A stretch of 5,044 bases of DNA from Pseudomonadales bacterium (GTDB taxonomy: Bacteria > Pseudomonadota > Gammaproteobacteria > Pseudomonadales > Pseudohongiellaceae), in the NCBI GenBank assembly GCA_022360535.1, contig JAKSCP010000203.1, positions 1-5,044 on the forward strand, in the 5' to 3' direction. This document shows positions 4,873 to 5,044 of the stretch, piece by piece. The notes beneath the pieces are model-generated. The model did no database searches, was not told the DNA's origin, and worked only from the letters and a program-made list of their open reading frames with translations. Each line of letters starts with the position of its first letter. The first letter of the stretch is position 1. The position numbers were made by a program, and so were the translations under genes.

Positions 4873-5044
4873 CAAGAATTTTTCAAAGTGAAAGAGAGAG
4901 GGCATAGTGCTTAACTTATTTTTTATTTGTATTCGACCTTATTTATTTCCTGCCCATAAAGCCGTCTTCTCACTAGCCAGTTCTGTTGCTATGATTTGCT
5001 GCCTTGCCGTGGTGCGAGGGTTGCCAGTAAATATCTTCGCCGGA
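4873..5044. other. Right edge, no supportable gene
   Basis: Two frames reach the window end without a stop. One, on +, could start at GTG 4907 after AGAGAGGG and would encode a hydrophobic N-terminus (46 codons visible). The other, on -, is 34 codons ending in TAA at 4941-4943. Each is short enough to arise by chance and neither resembles a family I know, so I leave both uncalled. Confidence 0.25.

Noticed and set aside
4907..5044. Open + strand frame from GTG to the window edge with hydrophobic N-terminus
   Set aside because: Forty-six codons without a stop is not rare by chance, there is no promoter I can see and no family match; sequence to the right would decide.

Overview
This 5,044-base window appears to come from a bacterial chromosome, most likely a marine or environmental gammaproteobacterium. 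That is an inference from moderate GC content, AGGAG-type ribosome binding sites, a near-consensus sigma-70 promoter, a Sec signal peptide and the gene families present. No taxonomic marker gene is in the window, so the assignment is loose.

Layout. (a) Bases 1-248 hold no gene but are rich in local inverted repeats whose G-U pairs favour the + strand as the RNA strand. They look like part of a structured RNA; a fragment of a group II intron domain I is my leading but unproven guess. (b) 249-977 (-) is a YafY-type HTH/WYL transcriptional regulator, and 1213-1566 (+) is a small dimeric alpha/beta-barrel protein of the antibiotic biosynthesis monooxygenase (ABM) type. They are divergent across 235 bp, a usual regulator-target arrangement. 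(c) 1614-1793 (+) is a GTG-initiated 59-codon frame with a strong ribosome binding site. Its first ~33 residues resemble the N-terminus of DUF6194 proteins, and its tail runs through a perfect 11-bp hairpin that looks like a terminator for the opposite strand. I read it as a truncated gene.

(d) 1910-4872 is a leftward regulatory-sensor locus. A TTGACA-17-GATAAT promoter, covered by two overlapping TGTTG-N6-CAACA palindromes, drives a BlaI/MecI-family repressor (4380-4775). One base after its stop lies a BlaR1-like M56 membrane metalloprotease (2966-4378) with an HEFAH zinc site but a short (~130 residue) outer domain that is not a penicillin-binding domain. After a 210-bp gap carrying two hairpins and a five-codon micro-ORF with a good ribosome binding site comes a secreted 281-residue protein of unknown function (1910-2755), which ends in two copies of an 'IP-x-hydrophobic' beta repeat.

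The likely logic of (d), by analogy with blaR1-blaI: the outer domain of the protease senses something in the periplasm, the protease domain leads to loss of the repressor, and the operon is released. The signal is unlikely to be a beta-lactam in the usual way, because neither a penicillin-binding sensor nor a beta-lactamase is present. The secreted protein is the best candidate effector or partner, but this rests only on position. The right edge (4873-5044) has no gene I can support.
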